Below are positions 7,520 to 17,334 of a stretch of 64,000 nucleotides of DNA, piece by piece. The stretch is from an uncultured Mucilaginibacter sp. (GTDB lineage: Bacteria > Bacteroidota > Bacteroidia > Sphingobacteriales > Sphingobacteriaceae): assembly GCA_903864275.1 (NCBI GenBank), contig CAIPFE010000012.1, positions 1 to 64,000 on the forward strand. Reading direction: 5' to 3'. The notes beneath the pieces were generated by a model, which saw only the letters and a program-made list of their open reading frames with translations, searched no databases and was not told where the DNA came from. A program made the position numbers and the translations under genes. How positions within the stretch are numbered: the stretch's first letter is position 1; every line of letters starts with the position of its first letter.

Positions 7520-10477
7520 ATGTCAGAAGACAAATCCATAAAATTATTTACAGCAGCAAAAGAGCTGAATATCGGTACGGGTACTATAGTCGATTTTTTA
7601 GCGACAAAGGGATACAAGGTACAAAAACATCCTATGGCCCTGCTTGACGGCGATATGTATAGCGCCCTTTTGAAAGAGTTTGCTGTGGATAAAATTATTA
7701 AGGAGGAAGCTAAACAGATCAGTATCGGAAAAATAAGAAAAGAAGAAACTGTTCAGTTCCCCGAAAAACCTGTTGAACACCGCCGCTCGCGCGATTTTGA
7801 GAATGAAGAGATCCTGATCAAAAATGCTGGTCATCATTTTACACCACCGGTAGTTGAAAAACCAAAACCGGTTGAGGTGCATCAGGCAAAAGCGGAAGAC
7901 CATAATGAAACTTTACCCGGCGTAAAAGTTGTTGGTAAAATCGACCTTGACAACCTCAATGCAAAACAACAGCCGGTTGAAAAGGCTGCTGAGAAGAAAG
8001 AGGAAGTTGTTATAAAACAGGAGGCCACGCCCCCAAAGCCATTGCCTGAAATAGCCAAAGAAAGTATAAATGAAGGTGCCGCTGCAGAAGTTAAGAAGGC
8101 GCCTGTGGCGTCAGTGACGGATACAGCTTTACCCGTTGTTGAAAGTCCGGAAGACGATATAGATGAGCCGCAAGAGCCCGAAGTAATACGCGCCAAAGCC
8201 GAACGCTTAACAGGCCCTAACGTAGTTGGTAAGATACAATTGCCGGCAAACGCACCAAAACGCAACCCGGTAGCTTCATCATCAAATACCAACAGCGCGG
8301 CCGACCATAAACGCAAAAGGAAACGCAAAGACCACCAGGGCCCAGGCCAGAATCAACCCCCGGGTAACCAGGCCGGAAATCATGCCGGGCACCAGGCAGC
8401 CAATCCACCGGGACAACAGCAGCCACACGGCGGCAATCGCCCGGATTTCAGGAACAGGGGCGCTAATCATCCCCCAGCCGGAGGCGGTAACCAGGGAGGC
8501 GGGGCAAGGCCCGATTTCAGGAACCGCAGCGCTCCGCAAAGCACCGGCCCTAAAGAAGAACCATCTGAAAAAGATATACAGGACCAAATTAAGGCAACAT
8601 TAGCACGCTTGAGCGGCGCCGGTAAATCCGGTAAGTTTGCCCAGCGCGCCAAATTCCGCCGTCAAAAACGCGATGACGTAGCTGCTACCGCCGAAGAACT
8701 GGCAATGGAGCAGGAGTTGCAATCGAAGGTATTAAAGGTTACCGAGTTTGTTACGGCTAACGAGCTGGCCTCGATGATGGATGTTTCTGTAACGCAGATC
8801 ATCTCCACCTGTATGAGCCTTGGTATGTTCGTTTCGATCAACCAGAGGCTTGATGCTGAAACTTTGAGCATAGTTGCTGACGAGTTTGGGTACCAGGTTG
8901 AATTTGTAAAACCACAGGACGAAGAAGCCAACCTCGATGCACCTGATGATCCTGAGGATTTGATACCACGCGCACCGATCGTAACCATAATGGGCCACGT
9001 TGACCATGGTAAAACCTCGTTACTGGACTTTATACGTAAAACAAACGTCATCGGCGGCGAAGCCGGTGGTATAACCCAGCACATTGGTGCTTATGAGGTA
9101 ACATTGCCTGACGACAAAGGAAAAATAACATTCCTGGATACTCCGGGCCACGAGGCATTTACAGCCATGCGTGCCAGGGGCGCACAGGTAACCGATATTG
9201 TGATTATTGTAATTGCTGCCGATGACAGTGTGATGCCGCAAACCCGCGAGGCCATAAACCATGCGCAGGCTGCCGGTGCGCCTATCATTTTTGCATTTAA
9301 TAAAATTGACCGGCCCGGCGCCAATCCTGATAAAATCCGCGAACAGCTGTCGGCCATGAATATTTTGGTTGAAGAGTGGGGCGGAAAATACCAGTCGCAG
9401 GAAATATCGGCCAAAACAGGCTTAAATGTTGATTTGCTTTTAGAAAAAATATTGCTTGAAGCCGAATTGCTCGAGCTAAAAGCCAACCCCAATAAACGCG
9501 CAGTAGGAACTGTTATTGAGGCTGCATTAGATAAGGGGCGCGGCATAGTGACCACTATTTTGGTACAGGCCGGTACGCTGAAAGTTGGCGATCCGATACT
9601 GGCAGGCTGTTACAGCGGACGTGTGAAAGCGCTTACCAATGAACGCGGCCAGCGGGTGGAAAAAGCAGGCCCCTCAACACCGGTACAGGTATTGGGTATG
9701 CAGGGCGCACCGACCGCGGGCGATAAATTTAATGTGCTGGAAAGCGAAGTTGAGGCGCGTGAAATTGCCAACAAGCGATTGCAATTACAACGCGAACAGG
9801 GCTTACGTACACAAAAACACATTACCCTTGACGAAATTGGCCGCCGTTTGGCAGTTGGTAACTTTAAAGAGCTTAACATTATTGTTAAGGGCGACGTGGA
9901 TGGCTCGATTGAAGCCTTGTCCGACTCATTGTTAAAACTATCTACTGAGCAGATACAGGTAAACATTATCTCGAAAGCTGTAGGGCAGATCTCAGAGTCG
10001 GACGTATTGCTGGCCTCTGCATCCGATGCTATTATCATTGGTTTCCAGGTGCGGCCATCAGCAAGTGCACGTAAACTGGCTGAACAAGAGCAGATAGATA
10101 TCAGGTTATATTCCATTATATACGACGCAATAAACGAGATTAAGGCTGCGATGGAAGGCATGCTTGCACCAACGTTCGAAGAGAAAATAGTAGCTAACGT
10201 TGAAATACGTGAAACCTTTAAGATAAGCAAAGTTGGCACGATTGCCGGCTGTATGGTACTTGACGGCAAAATTAACCGCAATAGTAAAATACGCGTGGTA
10301 CGCGAAGGCGTGGTAATTTATACTGGCGAACTTGCTTCGTTAAAACGATTCAAGGATGATGTTAAAGAAGTAAGTACTGGCTACGAGTGCGGTTTAAACA
10401 TCCACAACTTTAATAACATTGAAGTAGGTGATATTGTTGAGGCGTATGAAAACGTAGAAGTGAAGCGAAAGCTGTAG
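7520..10477 (+). CDS. infB: Translation initiation factor IF-2
   Basis: IF-2 is the GTPase that places initiator tRNA on the ribosome and drives subunit joining. The 985-residue product starts with an IF2_N helix domain (1-55), then a long charged and low-complexity linker to about 345, rich in Gly, Pro, Asn and Gln around 270-330 with two PDFRNR repeats. A second IF2_N-like segment lies near 400-470. The G domain begins at about 491 with GHVDHGKT, followed by [15 protein letters not shown] and NKID. Domains II-IV follow to the C-terminus. The start ATG 7520 is supported by [19 protein letters not shown]. It closes the operon and is followed at once by a terminator. Confidence 0.97.
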   Translation: MSEDKSIKLFTAAKELNIGTGTIVDFLATKGYKVQKHPMALLDGDMYSALLKEFAVDKIIKEEAKQISIGKIRKEETVQFPEKPVEHRRSRDFENEEILIKNAGHHFTPPVVEKPKPVEVHQAKAEDHNETLPGVKVVGKIDLDNLNAKQQPVEKAAEKKEEVVIKQEATPPKPLPEIAKESINEGAAAEVKKAPVASVTDTALPVVESPEDDIDEPQEPEVIRAKAERLTGPNVVGKIQLPANAPKRNPVASSSNTNSAADHKRKRKRKDHQGPGQNQPPGNQAGNHAGHQAANPPGQQQPHGGNRPDFRNRGANHPPAGGGNQGGGARPDFRNRSAPQSTGPKEEPSEKDIQDQIKATLARLSGAGKSGKFAQRAKFRRQKRDDVAATAEELAMEQELQSKVLKVTEFVTANELASMMDVSVTQIISTCMSLGMFVSINQRLDAETLSIVADEFGYQVEFVKPQDEEANLDAPDDPEDLIPRAPIVTIMGHVDHGKTSLLDFIRKTNVIGGEAGGITQHIGAYEVTLPDDKGKITFLDTPGHEAFTAMRARGAQVTDIVIIVIAADDSVMPQTREAINHAQAAGAPIIFAFNKIDRPGANPDKIREQLSAMNILVEEWGGKYQSQEISAKTGLNVDLLLEKILLEAELLELKANPNKRAVGTVIEAALDKGRGIVTTILVQAGTLKVGDPILAGCYSGRVKALTNERGQRVEKAGPSTPVQVLGMQGAPTAGDKFNVLESEVEAREIANKRLQLQREQGLRTQKHITLDEIGRRLAVGNFKELNIIVKGDVDGSIEALSDSLLKLSTEQIQVNIISKAVGQISESDVLLASASDAIIIGFQVRPSASARKLAEQEQIDIRLYSIIYDAINEIKAAMEGMLAPTFEEKIVANVEIRETFKISKVGTIAGCMVLDGKINRNSKIRVVREGVVIYTGELASLKRFKDDVKEVSTGYECGLNIHNFNNIEVGDIVEAYENVEVKRKL

Positions 10478-10496
10478 AGAAGCGAAGTTTAATATG

Positions 10497-10529
10497 AAAA
10501 AAGGCACCAGGTTAATTGGTGCCTTTTTT
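10497..10529. terminator. Bidirectional terminator between infB and the small His-rich gene
   Basis: A 13-bp perfect stem, AAAAAAGGCACCA (10497-10509) with TGGTGCCTTTTTT (10517-10529), has an A run on the left and a T run on the right, so it can work in both directions. It lies 20 nt after infB and 7 nt after the convergent small gene. Confidence 0.9.
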
Positions 10530-10535
10530 GTTTGG

Positions 10536-10658
10536 TTACATCCTGCGATGGTGATGACGGCGATGGTGCATTCTGTGGCGTTTGTGATGTACCGGCTGGG
10601 CGCTTACTGCACTGTAGCTAAACGCAGCTAACAGCAGGATTGCTAATGCTTTTTTCAT
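10536..10658 (-). CDS. Tiny secreted His/Arg-rich peptide (40 aa)
   Basis: A short gene on the minus strand encodes 40 residues. The first 20 form a clean signal peptide (MKK, a leucine/alanine-rich core, then SYSAVSA before Q). The mature 20 residues are almost all basic: QPVHHKRHRMHHRRHHHRRM, with eight His and seven Arg/Lys. Small secreted peptides of this build could bind metal ions or nucleic acid; no function is known to me. The stop codon is followed by the shared bidirectional terminator, which supports a real transcript. I judge it a true gene because signal sequence, start and terminator fit together. Confidence 0.6.
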   Translation of the reverse strand: MKKALAILLLAAFSYSAVSAQPVHHKRHRMHHRRHHHRRM

Positions 10659-11376
10659 AAATATGGTTATTGATTTTAAATTAAACTCAATAATACAACA
10701 GATTATTGGCTTGCTAAAATAAAAAGACCTGTAACATTATTATGACATTGATAGTGCTTTGGCAATAAGGACTTAATTTAACAACTATAAATTTGAACCG
10801 CCAAAAATCAACTATTTAGCACGAAAAAGATACTTTTAGAACCGCATTTTGCCGCCTGACCATTAATGTGAATAACTTAATTGTAACAAGTACCGTTTTC
10901 GCTGCGAAAAAAGTCCATTTTCATATAGTACCATTGGTCTTCTTAAACGACTACCAACAAGGGCGCAAATTTTATTATGAAGCGATTTGCGAAAGTTTTT
11001 TTGTCTTTAAAAAACTTAAACTAAAACAAGTAGCTGTTTAGTTTTTATGCAGATAGCGGACATCGAAACCTAATAAACCGGAGTCGGAGAATTTTGGAAA
11101 TTGAGAAGATAACTAAAAATCAAAGACGAAATATAGTGAAAAGCTAATATTGAAAAAATGGATCGCAGTGCACTTTTTGGGTTTAAAATGCTAAAAGACA
11201 AGTAATGTTCACCAGGGGGAGATTTACGAACCATGATTTATTTGGCTACTGTGATAATAATTATTGAGAAGAATTTAACCAGTTACTACGCCCGGGCAGG
11301 AAACTGAAATTTTTTTTCAACTAACTTTTTGGTTTTTAACTTTAAGTAATGTAAATTTCACTTTTAACCTGAATTC
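10659..11376. other. Long intergenic region without a gene
   Basis: About 720 bases, clearly A/T-rich, hold no convincing ORF on either strand. The region must contain the start sites for the minus-strand peptide gene (10658) and for the receptor cluster from 11377. TAAATTTG at 10788-10795 matches the -7 consensus but lacks a -33 box at the right distance, so I assign no promoter. A box-like TAACTTTTTG near 11321 has the wrong spacing. Confidence 0.4.
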
Positions 11377-12129
11377 ATGAGAAAATGTATTTACCTATTT
11401 GCCTTCCTATGCTTTTTGTGCACGTTTATCAACAAAACTTCTTTCGCCCAGGTCGCCCGGACAGACAGCAGCTCGCAGCAATACGCATTAAACAATACTT
11501 TAAACCTCTTTTATGCCACGGTCGGCAAGCAGTCACCTTTATATAATGGCGCTGAATACTATTTTTACGATCCCCTGATTAAGGGTAATGCTTACTTTTC
11601 AGAAGTAAATGCTTTTACACCCGGCAGTGTTTTTTATGATGGGAATTTGTACACTGGTGTACCCATGTTATATGATATTTACAGCGATAAAGTTGTTGTG
11701 CTTTTATATAATCACTTTTCAAAGTTTTCCCTGGTAAAGGAAAAAGTAAGAAGCTTTGATTTTTTAGATCATCATTTTGTAAATATTAATGCGGATACGC
11801 TCGCAGCTAATACCATCATAAAATCTGGCTATTACGATGAACTCTATGGCGGCAAATCCCAGGTGCTGGTTAAACATTCAAAAAATATCCAGGTCAGTGT
11901 TGGCGGCGGATCAGCATCAGAGTCTTATTTCAATTCGGGAAAGGATTATTATTTAAGAAAAAACAATGTGTATTATAGCATTTCCAGCCAGGGATCAATG
12001 CTTAGCATTTTTAAAGACAAAAAGAAGGAAATTCAGCAATATCTCAGAGCTAATCAAATTAAATTCCGGAAAGACCCTGAAGAGGCTATGGTCAAAATAG
12101 CATCTTATTATGACCATTTAACCAACTAA
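11377..12129 (+). CDS. Secreted protein of unknown function, first gene of the receptor cluster
   Basis: The 250-residue protein begins with a signal peptide (MRKCIYLFAFLCFLCTFINK, ending TSFAQ near residue 25). The mature part is rich in Tyr and Phe and looks soluble and beta-rich (GAEYYFYDPLIKGNAYFSEV). The C-terminal 40 residues are lysine-rich and helical. There is one base between its stop and the start of the TonB receptor gene, so the two are almost certainly co-expressed and probably act together in the envelope. I do not recognise a named family. Confidence 0.7.
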   Translation: MRKCIYLFAFLCFLCTFINKTSFAQVARTDSSSQQYALNNTLNLFYATVGKQSPLYNGAEYYFYDPLIKGNAYFSEVNAFTPGSVFYDGNLYTGVPMLYDIYSDKVVVLLYNHFSKFSLVKEKVRSFDFLDHHFVNINADTLAANTIIKSGYYDELYGGKSQVLVKHSKNIQVSVGGGSASESYFNSGKDYYLRKNNVYYSISSQGSMLSIFKDKKKEIQQYLRANQIKFRKDPEEAMVKIASYYDHLTN

Positions 12130-12130
12130 T

Positions 12131-14893
12131 ATGAGAAAAACCTACCTTTTTAGTTTTTGCTTTTTGTTTTTTTTACAAGTGGCTGCGGCCCAGCAAAGTA
12201 AATTATTAAGCGTTAACTTTCAGCAAGCAACCATTGGGCAAGTTGTTAATGATATCGAATCAAAAAGCGGCTATCATTTTTATTACGACCAGACATCATT
12301 TGATAGTTTAAAGGTTACCTTACAGGTAAATGATAAGCCACTGGAGACTATTTTGGATATGGTTTTCAAAAATACCGATTTCCATTATGCCATTACCCCG
12401 CAGCAGCAGGTATTCCTGACAAAAGGGCGGCAAATAAAAACCGAATTAGCGCCCGGTTTTTTAACTACCACAACTGCCAATGTAAGTAAGCCGGTTTCGA
12501 CGGTTGCCGACTATACTGATGAAAGAGATAAAAAAGTAGCGGAAGCGACAACTGAAAACAAAGTTTACGAAATAGGTATAAAAACCAATAGTATACCACC
12601 CGGTAACGCAACCTTGAGCGGATATGTACGGGATATAAAATCGGGCGAAGCTGTGGTTGGTGCAAGCATTTATGTTGTAAATACAAAAACAGGGGTAGCT
12701 ACCGATAATTTCGGATATTTCACCTTATCGCTGCCCCGCGGAAGGCACATCCTTAACGTACGCGGTATAGGGATGCGCGATACCAGGCGGCAGATCGTAC
12801 TATATACTAACGGTAAACTGAACATCGAGATGCAGGAACAGGTGAACAGTTTAAAGGAAGTTAAAATATCGGCAGACAAAGTGGCAAATGTGCGCAGCGT
12901 AGAATTAGGTGTCACCCGCCTTGATATTAAAAACATTAAACAAATACCAACCGCATTCGGTGAAGCCGACGTTTTGAAAGTGGTGCTCACCTTACCGGGT
13001 GTTACTTCTGTGGGCGAGGCGACTACAGGCTTTAACGTGAGGGGGGGCGCAGCAGACGAAAATCTGATCCTGCTTGATGGCGCTACAATTTACAATCCGG
13101 CACACTTTTTTGGATTTTTTGCCGCGTTTAACCCGGACATTGTAAAGGATATAGAACTCTATAAAAGCAGTATCCCCGAAAAATTCGGGGGCCGGTTATC
13201 TTCGGTTTTAGAGATAACCAATCGCGAAGGCAACAAAAAAATATTTACCGGTTCGGCGGGTATTGGTTTGTTGACCAGCCGCTTAAATGTTGAAGGCCCT
13301 ATAGTAAAAGACAGGACCTCATTTATATTCGGCGCCCGCACAACTTATTCCGACTGGCTGCTCCACTTGCTGCCGCAGGCTTATAAAAATAGTTCGGCCT
13401 CATTTAATGATGCCAATCTCGATATCAGCCACCAGATAAATGATAAAAACAATATTTACCTGTCAAGTTATATCAGTAATGATAAGTTCAGGCTAAACAG
13501 CGATACCACCTACGCCTACAGCAACAAGAGTATAATTTTAAAATGGAAGCATAATTTCAGCACTAAATTATTCAGTTTAATCAGCGGCGGGTACGACCAC
13601 TATAATTATTCGATATCAAGCACTGCAAACCCGGTAAATGGCTATGATCTTTCTTCCAACATAGGCCAGGCCAATTTTAAAACCGACTTTACCTATTATG
13701 CAAGCAGTAAGCATACCGTCAATTTTGGCTTAAGCTCAATTTTGTACACAAATAATGCCGGCTCATTTGAACCTGATGGCGTCAAATCTTTGGTAGTGCC
13801 CCAGGTGATAGCCACTGAGCAAGCTTTGGAAAGCGCTTTGTACCTGGGCGATAAATATGATATTAACACAAATTTGTCCATTAGCGGAGGCGTGCGCCTT
13901 AACATTTTTAATTACCTGGGCCCGCAAATTGTTAATACATATGCCCCCAATTTACCTAAAGAGCCCGACAATGTACTTGACAGCACAGCCTACCCAAGCG
14001 GCAAGATCATTAAAACATACATCTCGCCCGATATCAGGTTGTCGGCACGGTATTTATTAAACGACGATCTTTCGATAAAGGCAGGGTATAATACACTTCA
14101 TCAATTTCTTCACCTGCTGACCAATTCAACTTCAATTTCCCCAACGGATGTGTACAAGTTAAGCGACCCCAATATTAAGCCCGAATACGGCGACCAGGTT
14201 TCACTGGGGATCTTTAAAAATGCAGCCGCAAACACCATTGAAATGTCGATAGAAGGATATTATAAACGGATGAGAAATTATCTCGATTACAGAAGCGGTG
14301 CTGTGCTGATATTAAACGAGCATATTGAACAGGCCGTAATTGTTGACGAGGGAAAGGCTTACGGTGTGGAATTTTTAATAAAAAAAACAGCCGGAAAATT
14401 AAACGGATGGTTTAGCTATACCTACTCGCGCACATTATTAAGGCAGAATGACCCTAACGCAGGAGAGCTAATAAATGGAGGTGCCTGGTACCCTTCAAAT
14501 TGGGATAAACCAAATGCATTCAATTTTACCGGTAATTACAAGTTTACACATAGATACAGCATATCATTGGATATTGCTTACAGCACCGGCCGACCTATAA
14601 CGTTGCCCATAGCCCAATACGAATATGCAGGTTCTGAAAGGGTATTTTATTCGGATAGGAATCAATACCGGATACCTGATTATTTCAGGTCGGATTTTTC
14701 CATAAATATTGACGGCAACCATAAAGTACACCAAAAGACACACAATTCATGGACGGTGGGTGTTTATAATATAACCGGAAGGCAAAATGCTTACTCCACT
14801 TTCTTCACCGAGCAAGGCGGCGTGATAAGCGGGTATAAATTATCCATTTTCGCTACACCTATTCCGTTTATAAATTATAACATCAGGTTTTAA
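12131..14893 (+). CDS. TonB-dependent outer membrane receptor with STN domain
   Basis: This 920-residue outer membrane transporter has a signal peptide ending near residue 21 (QVAAAQ), an STN (secretin/TonB short N-terminal) domain at about 25-100, and a carboxypeptidase-regulatory-like beta domain near 160-250 (GNATLSGYVRDIKSGEAVVGAS). The plug domain lies near 265-375 (TTGFNVRGGAADENLILLDG), followed by a beta-barrel that ends with the aromatic signature NYNIRF. Such receptors import large or scarce substrates using TonB energy. STN domains often signal to a FecR anti-sigma factor, but no fecR or ECF sigma gene is in this window. The six DUF4249 genes directly downstream are the probable surface partners. 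The substrate cannot be told from sequence. Confidence 0.93.
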   Translation: MRKTYLFSFCFLFFLQVAAAQQSKLLSVNFQQATIGQVVNDIESKSGYHFYYDQTSFDSLKVTLQVNDKPLETILDMVFKNTDFHYAITPQQQVFLTKGRQIKTELAPGFLTTTTANVSKPVSTVADYTDERDKKVAEATTENKVYEIGIKTNSIPPGNATLSGYVRDIKSGEAVVGASIYVVNTKTGVATDNFGYFTLSLPRGRHILNVRGIGMRDTRRQIVLYTNGKLNIEMQEQVNSLKEVKISADKVANVRSVELGVTRLDIKNIKQIPTAFGEADVLKVVLTLPGVTSVGEATTGFNVRGGAADENLILLDGATIYNPAHFFGFFAAFNPDIVKDIELYKSSIPEKFGGRLSSVLEITNREGNKKIFTGSAGIGLLTSRLNVEGPIVKDRTSFIFGARTTYSDWLLHLLPQAYKNSSASFNDANLDISHQINDKNNIYLSSYISNDKFRLNSDTTYAYSNKSIILKWKHNFSTKLFSLISGGYDHYNYSISSTANPVNGYDLSSNIGQANFKTDFTYYASSKHTVNFGLSSILYTNNAGSFEPDGVKSLVVPQVIATEQALESALYLGDKYDINTNLSISGGVRLNIFNYLGPQIVNTYAPNLPKEPDNVLDSTAYPSGKIIKTYISPDIRLSARYLLNDDLSIKAGYNTLHQFLHLLTNSTSISPTDVYKLSDPNIKPEYGDQVSLGIFKNAAANTIEMSIEGYYKRMRNYLDYRSGAVLILNEHIEQAVIVDEGKAYGVEFLIKKTAGKLNGWFSYTYSRTLLRQNDPNAGELINGGAWYPSNWDKPNAFNFTGNYKFTHRYSISLDIAYSTGRPITLPIAQYEYAGSERVFYSDRNQYRIPDYFRSDFSINIDGNHKVHQKTHNSWTVGVYNITGRQNAYSTFFTEQGGVISGYKLSIFATPIPFINYNIRF

Positions 14894-14896
14894 CCC

Positions 14897-16108
14897 ATGA
14901 GGTTTTATTTCAGGTACATATTGTATTTTGCCTTTGCTGCAACTGTTGTTAGCTGCAAAAAACCTTATAACCCGCCGGCGATTGCTTTAGCCGGCAGTTA
15001 CCTGGTTGTTGAAGGGGTGATAAACAGCGGCTCCGATTCAACATTTATTAAGCTTAGCAAAACGGTTAAACTTTCAAACGCAACTGTTACAAACCCGGTG
15101 GTAGGTGCAGTTGTGTCTGTACAAGGTGATCAGAACAGTGCTTATCCCTTAACCGAAGCGGCAAAAGGCTATTATGTTTCGCCCGGCTTAAATCTAAATA
15201 GCTCACACACTTATCGTTTAAGCATAAAAACCAGTAACGAAAAATACTATTCAGATTATGTCCCGGTATTAAATTCGCCGCCTATTGACAGCTTATCCTT
15301 TAAAATAATTGACACCGGCCTGACCGTTTACTCGGCAACACATGATCCTTCCAACACCATAAAATATTACCGCTGGGATTTCCAGGAGACCTGGATCATC
15401 CATCCCATTTTCTCTTCGGAGTTTATCTCTAATGGGGATACCGTATTGCTCCGGACAGAAAAGCAGAATGTTTATACTTGCTGGCGGACTGATACCTCGA
15501 GCATTATTGTTTTGGGCTCATCGGCTAAACTGGCAAAGGGTGTGATCTTTGATAATCCGGTTACATCCCTCGGACATTCATCGGCAAAGGTAGCTAACGA
15601 ATACAGCATACAGGTAAGACAGTATGCGTTAACGCCGGAGGCGTATACTTTTTGGACAAACTTAAAAAAGAACACCGAACAATTGGGAAGTATTTTTGAC
15701 GCCCAGCCATCGCAGATCAACGGGAATATACATTCGGCCAATGATCCGTCAGAGCCTGTGATTGGCTACATAAGCGTTGGCAGCACCGCGAGCCAAAGAC
15801 TGTTTATAACAGCAAAGCAATTGCCTTCCTGGCCGCCCCCTTACCCTAACGAGGATTATCCCCATGGTGATTGTATGTCTACGATCGCCCTCTATACTTA
15901 TTATCCGAAGGGCAGCACAATTCCGGTTAACCAGGTAAATGAATATATAAATTATAACAAGGGGGCAACTAATCCATTGATACCTTACCTCCCGATTGAG
16001 AATCCCGGAGGGCCTTTACTCGGTTTTGAAGCCGTCGCGCCGATATGTGCAGATTGCACCTTACAAAAAGGGGCAACAAATAAACAACCGGCTTACTGGA
16101 AATTTTAG
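14897..16108 (+). CDS. DUF4249 lipoprotein, copy 1 of 6
   Basis: A 403-residue lipoprotein: hydrophobic signal, lipobox VVSC, then KKPYNPPAI, which all six copies share with small changes. YLVVEGVINSGSDSTFIKLSKT opens a likely beta-sandwich domain (about 40-130). The middle carries KYYRWDFQETW and CWRTDTSSI. The best conserved stretch is QLGSIFDAQPSQINGNIHS near 260-285, and the protein ends with a Cys motif (CADCTLQKG, then PAYWKF). DUF4249 genes commonly sit behind TonB receptors in Bacteroidota; a SusD-like lid role is inference. It starts 4 nt after the receptor stop codon. Confidence 0.88.
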   Translation: MRFYFRYILYFAFAATVVSCKKPYNPPAIALAGSYLVVEGVINSGSDSTFIKLSKTVKLSNATVTNPVVGAVVSVQGDQNSAYPLTEAAKGYYVSPGLNLNSSHTYRLSIKTSNEKYYSDYVPVLNSPPIDSLSFKIIDTGLTVYSATHDPSNTIKYYRWDFQETWIIHPIFSSEFISNGDTVLLRTEKQNVYTCWRTDTSSIIVLGSSAKLAKGVIFDNPVTSLGHSSAKVANEYSIQVRQYALTPEAYTFWTNLKKNTEQLGSIFDAQPSQINGNIHSANDPSEPVIGYISVGSTASQRLFITAKQLPSWPPPYPNEDYPHGDCMSTIALYTYYPKGSTIPVNQVNEYINYNKGATNPLIPYLPIENPGGPLLGFEAVAPICADCTLQKGATNKQPAYWKF

Positions 16109-16115
16109 ATAAGTG

Positions 16116-17330
16116 ATGAAGAAAACGACGTGCCTGTTGATGTTAACCATTATAGCCGGGGGATGCAAAAAACCTTATAACCCGCCAGCTATTGCTTTAG
16201 CCGGCAGTTACCTGGTTGTTGAGGGGGTGATTAACAGCGGCCCCGATTCAACATTTATTAAGCTTAGCAAGACGGTTAAACTTTCAAATGCAAATGTCAT
16301 AAACCCGGTGGTAGGTGCAGTTGTGTCTGTACAAAGCGATCAGAATATCACTTACCCCCTAACCGGGGCTGCTACGGGCTATTATGTTTCGCCGGGCTTA
16401 AACCTCAATAGTTCCCATAAATATCGCTTGAGCATAAAAACCAATAATGAACAATACTATTCAGATTATGTCCCGGTATTAAATTCGCCCCCTATTGACA
16501 GTTTATCCTTTAAAGTAATTGACACCGGCGTGAATATTTACTCGGCGACGCATGATCAAACCAATACAATAAAATATTATCGGTGGGACTACACGGAGAC
16601 CTGGATAATTCATCCAAAGTACGATTCCCATTTTATATCTAACGGGGACACCGTATTAGCAAGGACTGTGAGCCAGCAAGTTTATACCTGCTGGCGATCA
16701 GACACGTCGAGCGTTATTGTTTTGGGGTCAGCCGCTAAACTTGCGAAAGCAGTGATCTTTGATAACCCGGTTACGTCGCTTCCCGCATTGTCGCCAAAAA
16801 TAGCCAACGAATACAGCATCCTTGTAAGGCAATATGCCCTCACAGCTGATGCTTATGATTTTTGGGTAAACCTAAAAAAGAATACCGAACAACTGGGGAG
16901 TATTTTTGACGCTCAGCCATCGCAGATCAATGGGAACTTACATTCGGCCTCAAATCCGTCGGAGCCTGTAATTGGTTATGTAAGTGTGGGCAGCACTGCA
17001 AGCCAAAGGTTATTTATTTCAACACAGCAATTGCCTGCCTTTGGGTCACCGAACGAAAATTATCCCCCTGATTGCATGCTTGCAGAACATTGTTGCTTAT
17101 ATGTCTATATTCCCCGGGGCACTTTTGGGCCGCCCGGCGACACTATTAACCAGGTAAATGAATTTATAAACTACAATAAGGGCGCTACTTTTATATTAAT
17201 ACCTATTGATCCGCTCCTCGGTGGCCCCCCCATACCCGGGTACACCGCTTCGGAGCCAAAATGTGTTGACTGCACTATACAAAAGGGGGCAACGAACAGG
17301 GAACCTGCTTACTGGAAATACTATAGATAA
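16116..17330 (+). CDS. DUF4249 lipoprotein, copy 2 of 6
   Basis: This 404-residue lipoprotein (lipobox IAGGC) is the closest relative of copy 1. Long stretches are nearly identical even at the DNA level: 16165-16340 with 14958-15130, and about 16453-16523 with 15250-15320. That points to recent duplication or gene conversion. GTG at 16113 is an alternative start, but ATG 16116 gives the better signal peptide. Middle motifs (KYYRWDYTETW, CWRSDTSSV) and the C-terminal CVDCTIQKG...PAYWKYYR are kept. It differs most in the region just before the C-terminal Cys motif, which carries a Gly/Pro-rich loop (PRGTFGPPGD). Confidence 0.88.
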   Translation: MKKTTCLLMLTIIAGGCKKPYNPPAIALAGSYLVVEGVINSGPDSTFIKLSKTVKLSNANVINPVVGAVVSVQSDQNITYPLTGAATGYYVSPGLNLNSSHKYRLSIKTNNEQYYSDYVPVLNSPPIDSLSFKVIDTGVNIYSATHDQTNTIKYYRWDYTETWIIHPKYDSHFISNGDTVLARTVSQQVYTCWRSDTSSVIVLGSAAKLAKAVIFDNPVTSLPALSPKIANEYSILVRQYALTADAYDFWVNLKKNTEQLGSIFDAQPSQINGNLHSASNPSEPVIGYVSVGSTASQRLFISTQQLPAFGSPNENYPPDCMLAEHCCLYVYIPRGTFGPPGDTINQVNEFINYNKGATFILIPIDPLLGGPPIPGYTASEPKCVDCTIQKGATNREPAYWKYYR

Positions 17331-17334
17331 AACG

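Noticed and set aside
10788..10795. TAAATTTG as promoter of the receptor cluster
   Set aside because: No -33 TTTG at 17-23 nt (the nearest is 26 nt upstream), and it is almost 600 nt from the first gene.
12131..14893. SusC/SusD polysaccharide utilisation locus
   Set aside because: The receptor has an STN domain and is followed by DUF4249 genes, not a SusD homolog; glycan use is not shown.
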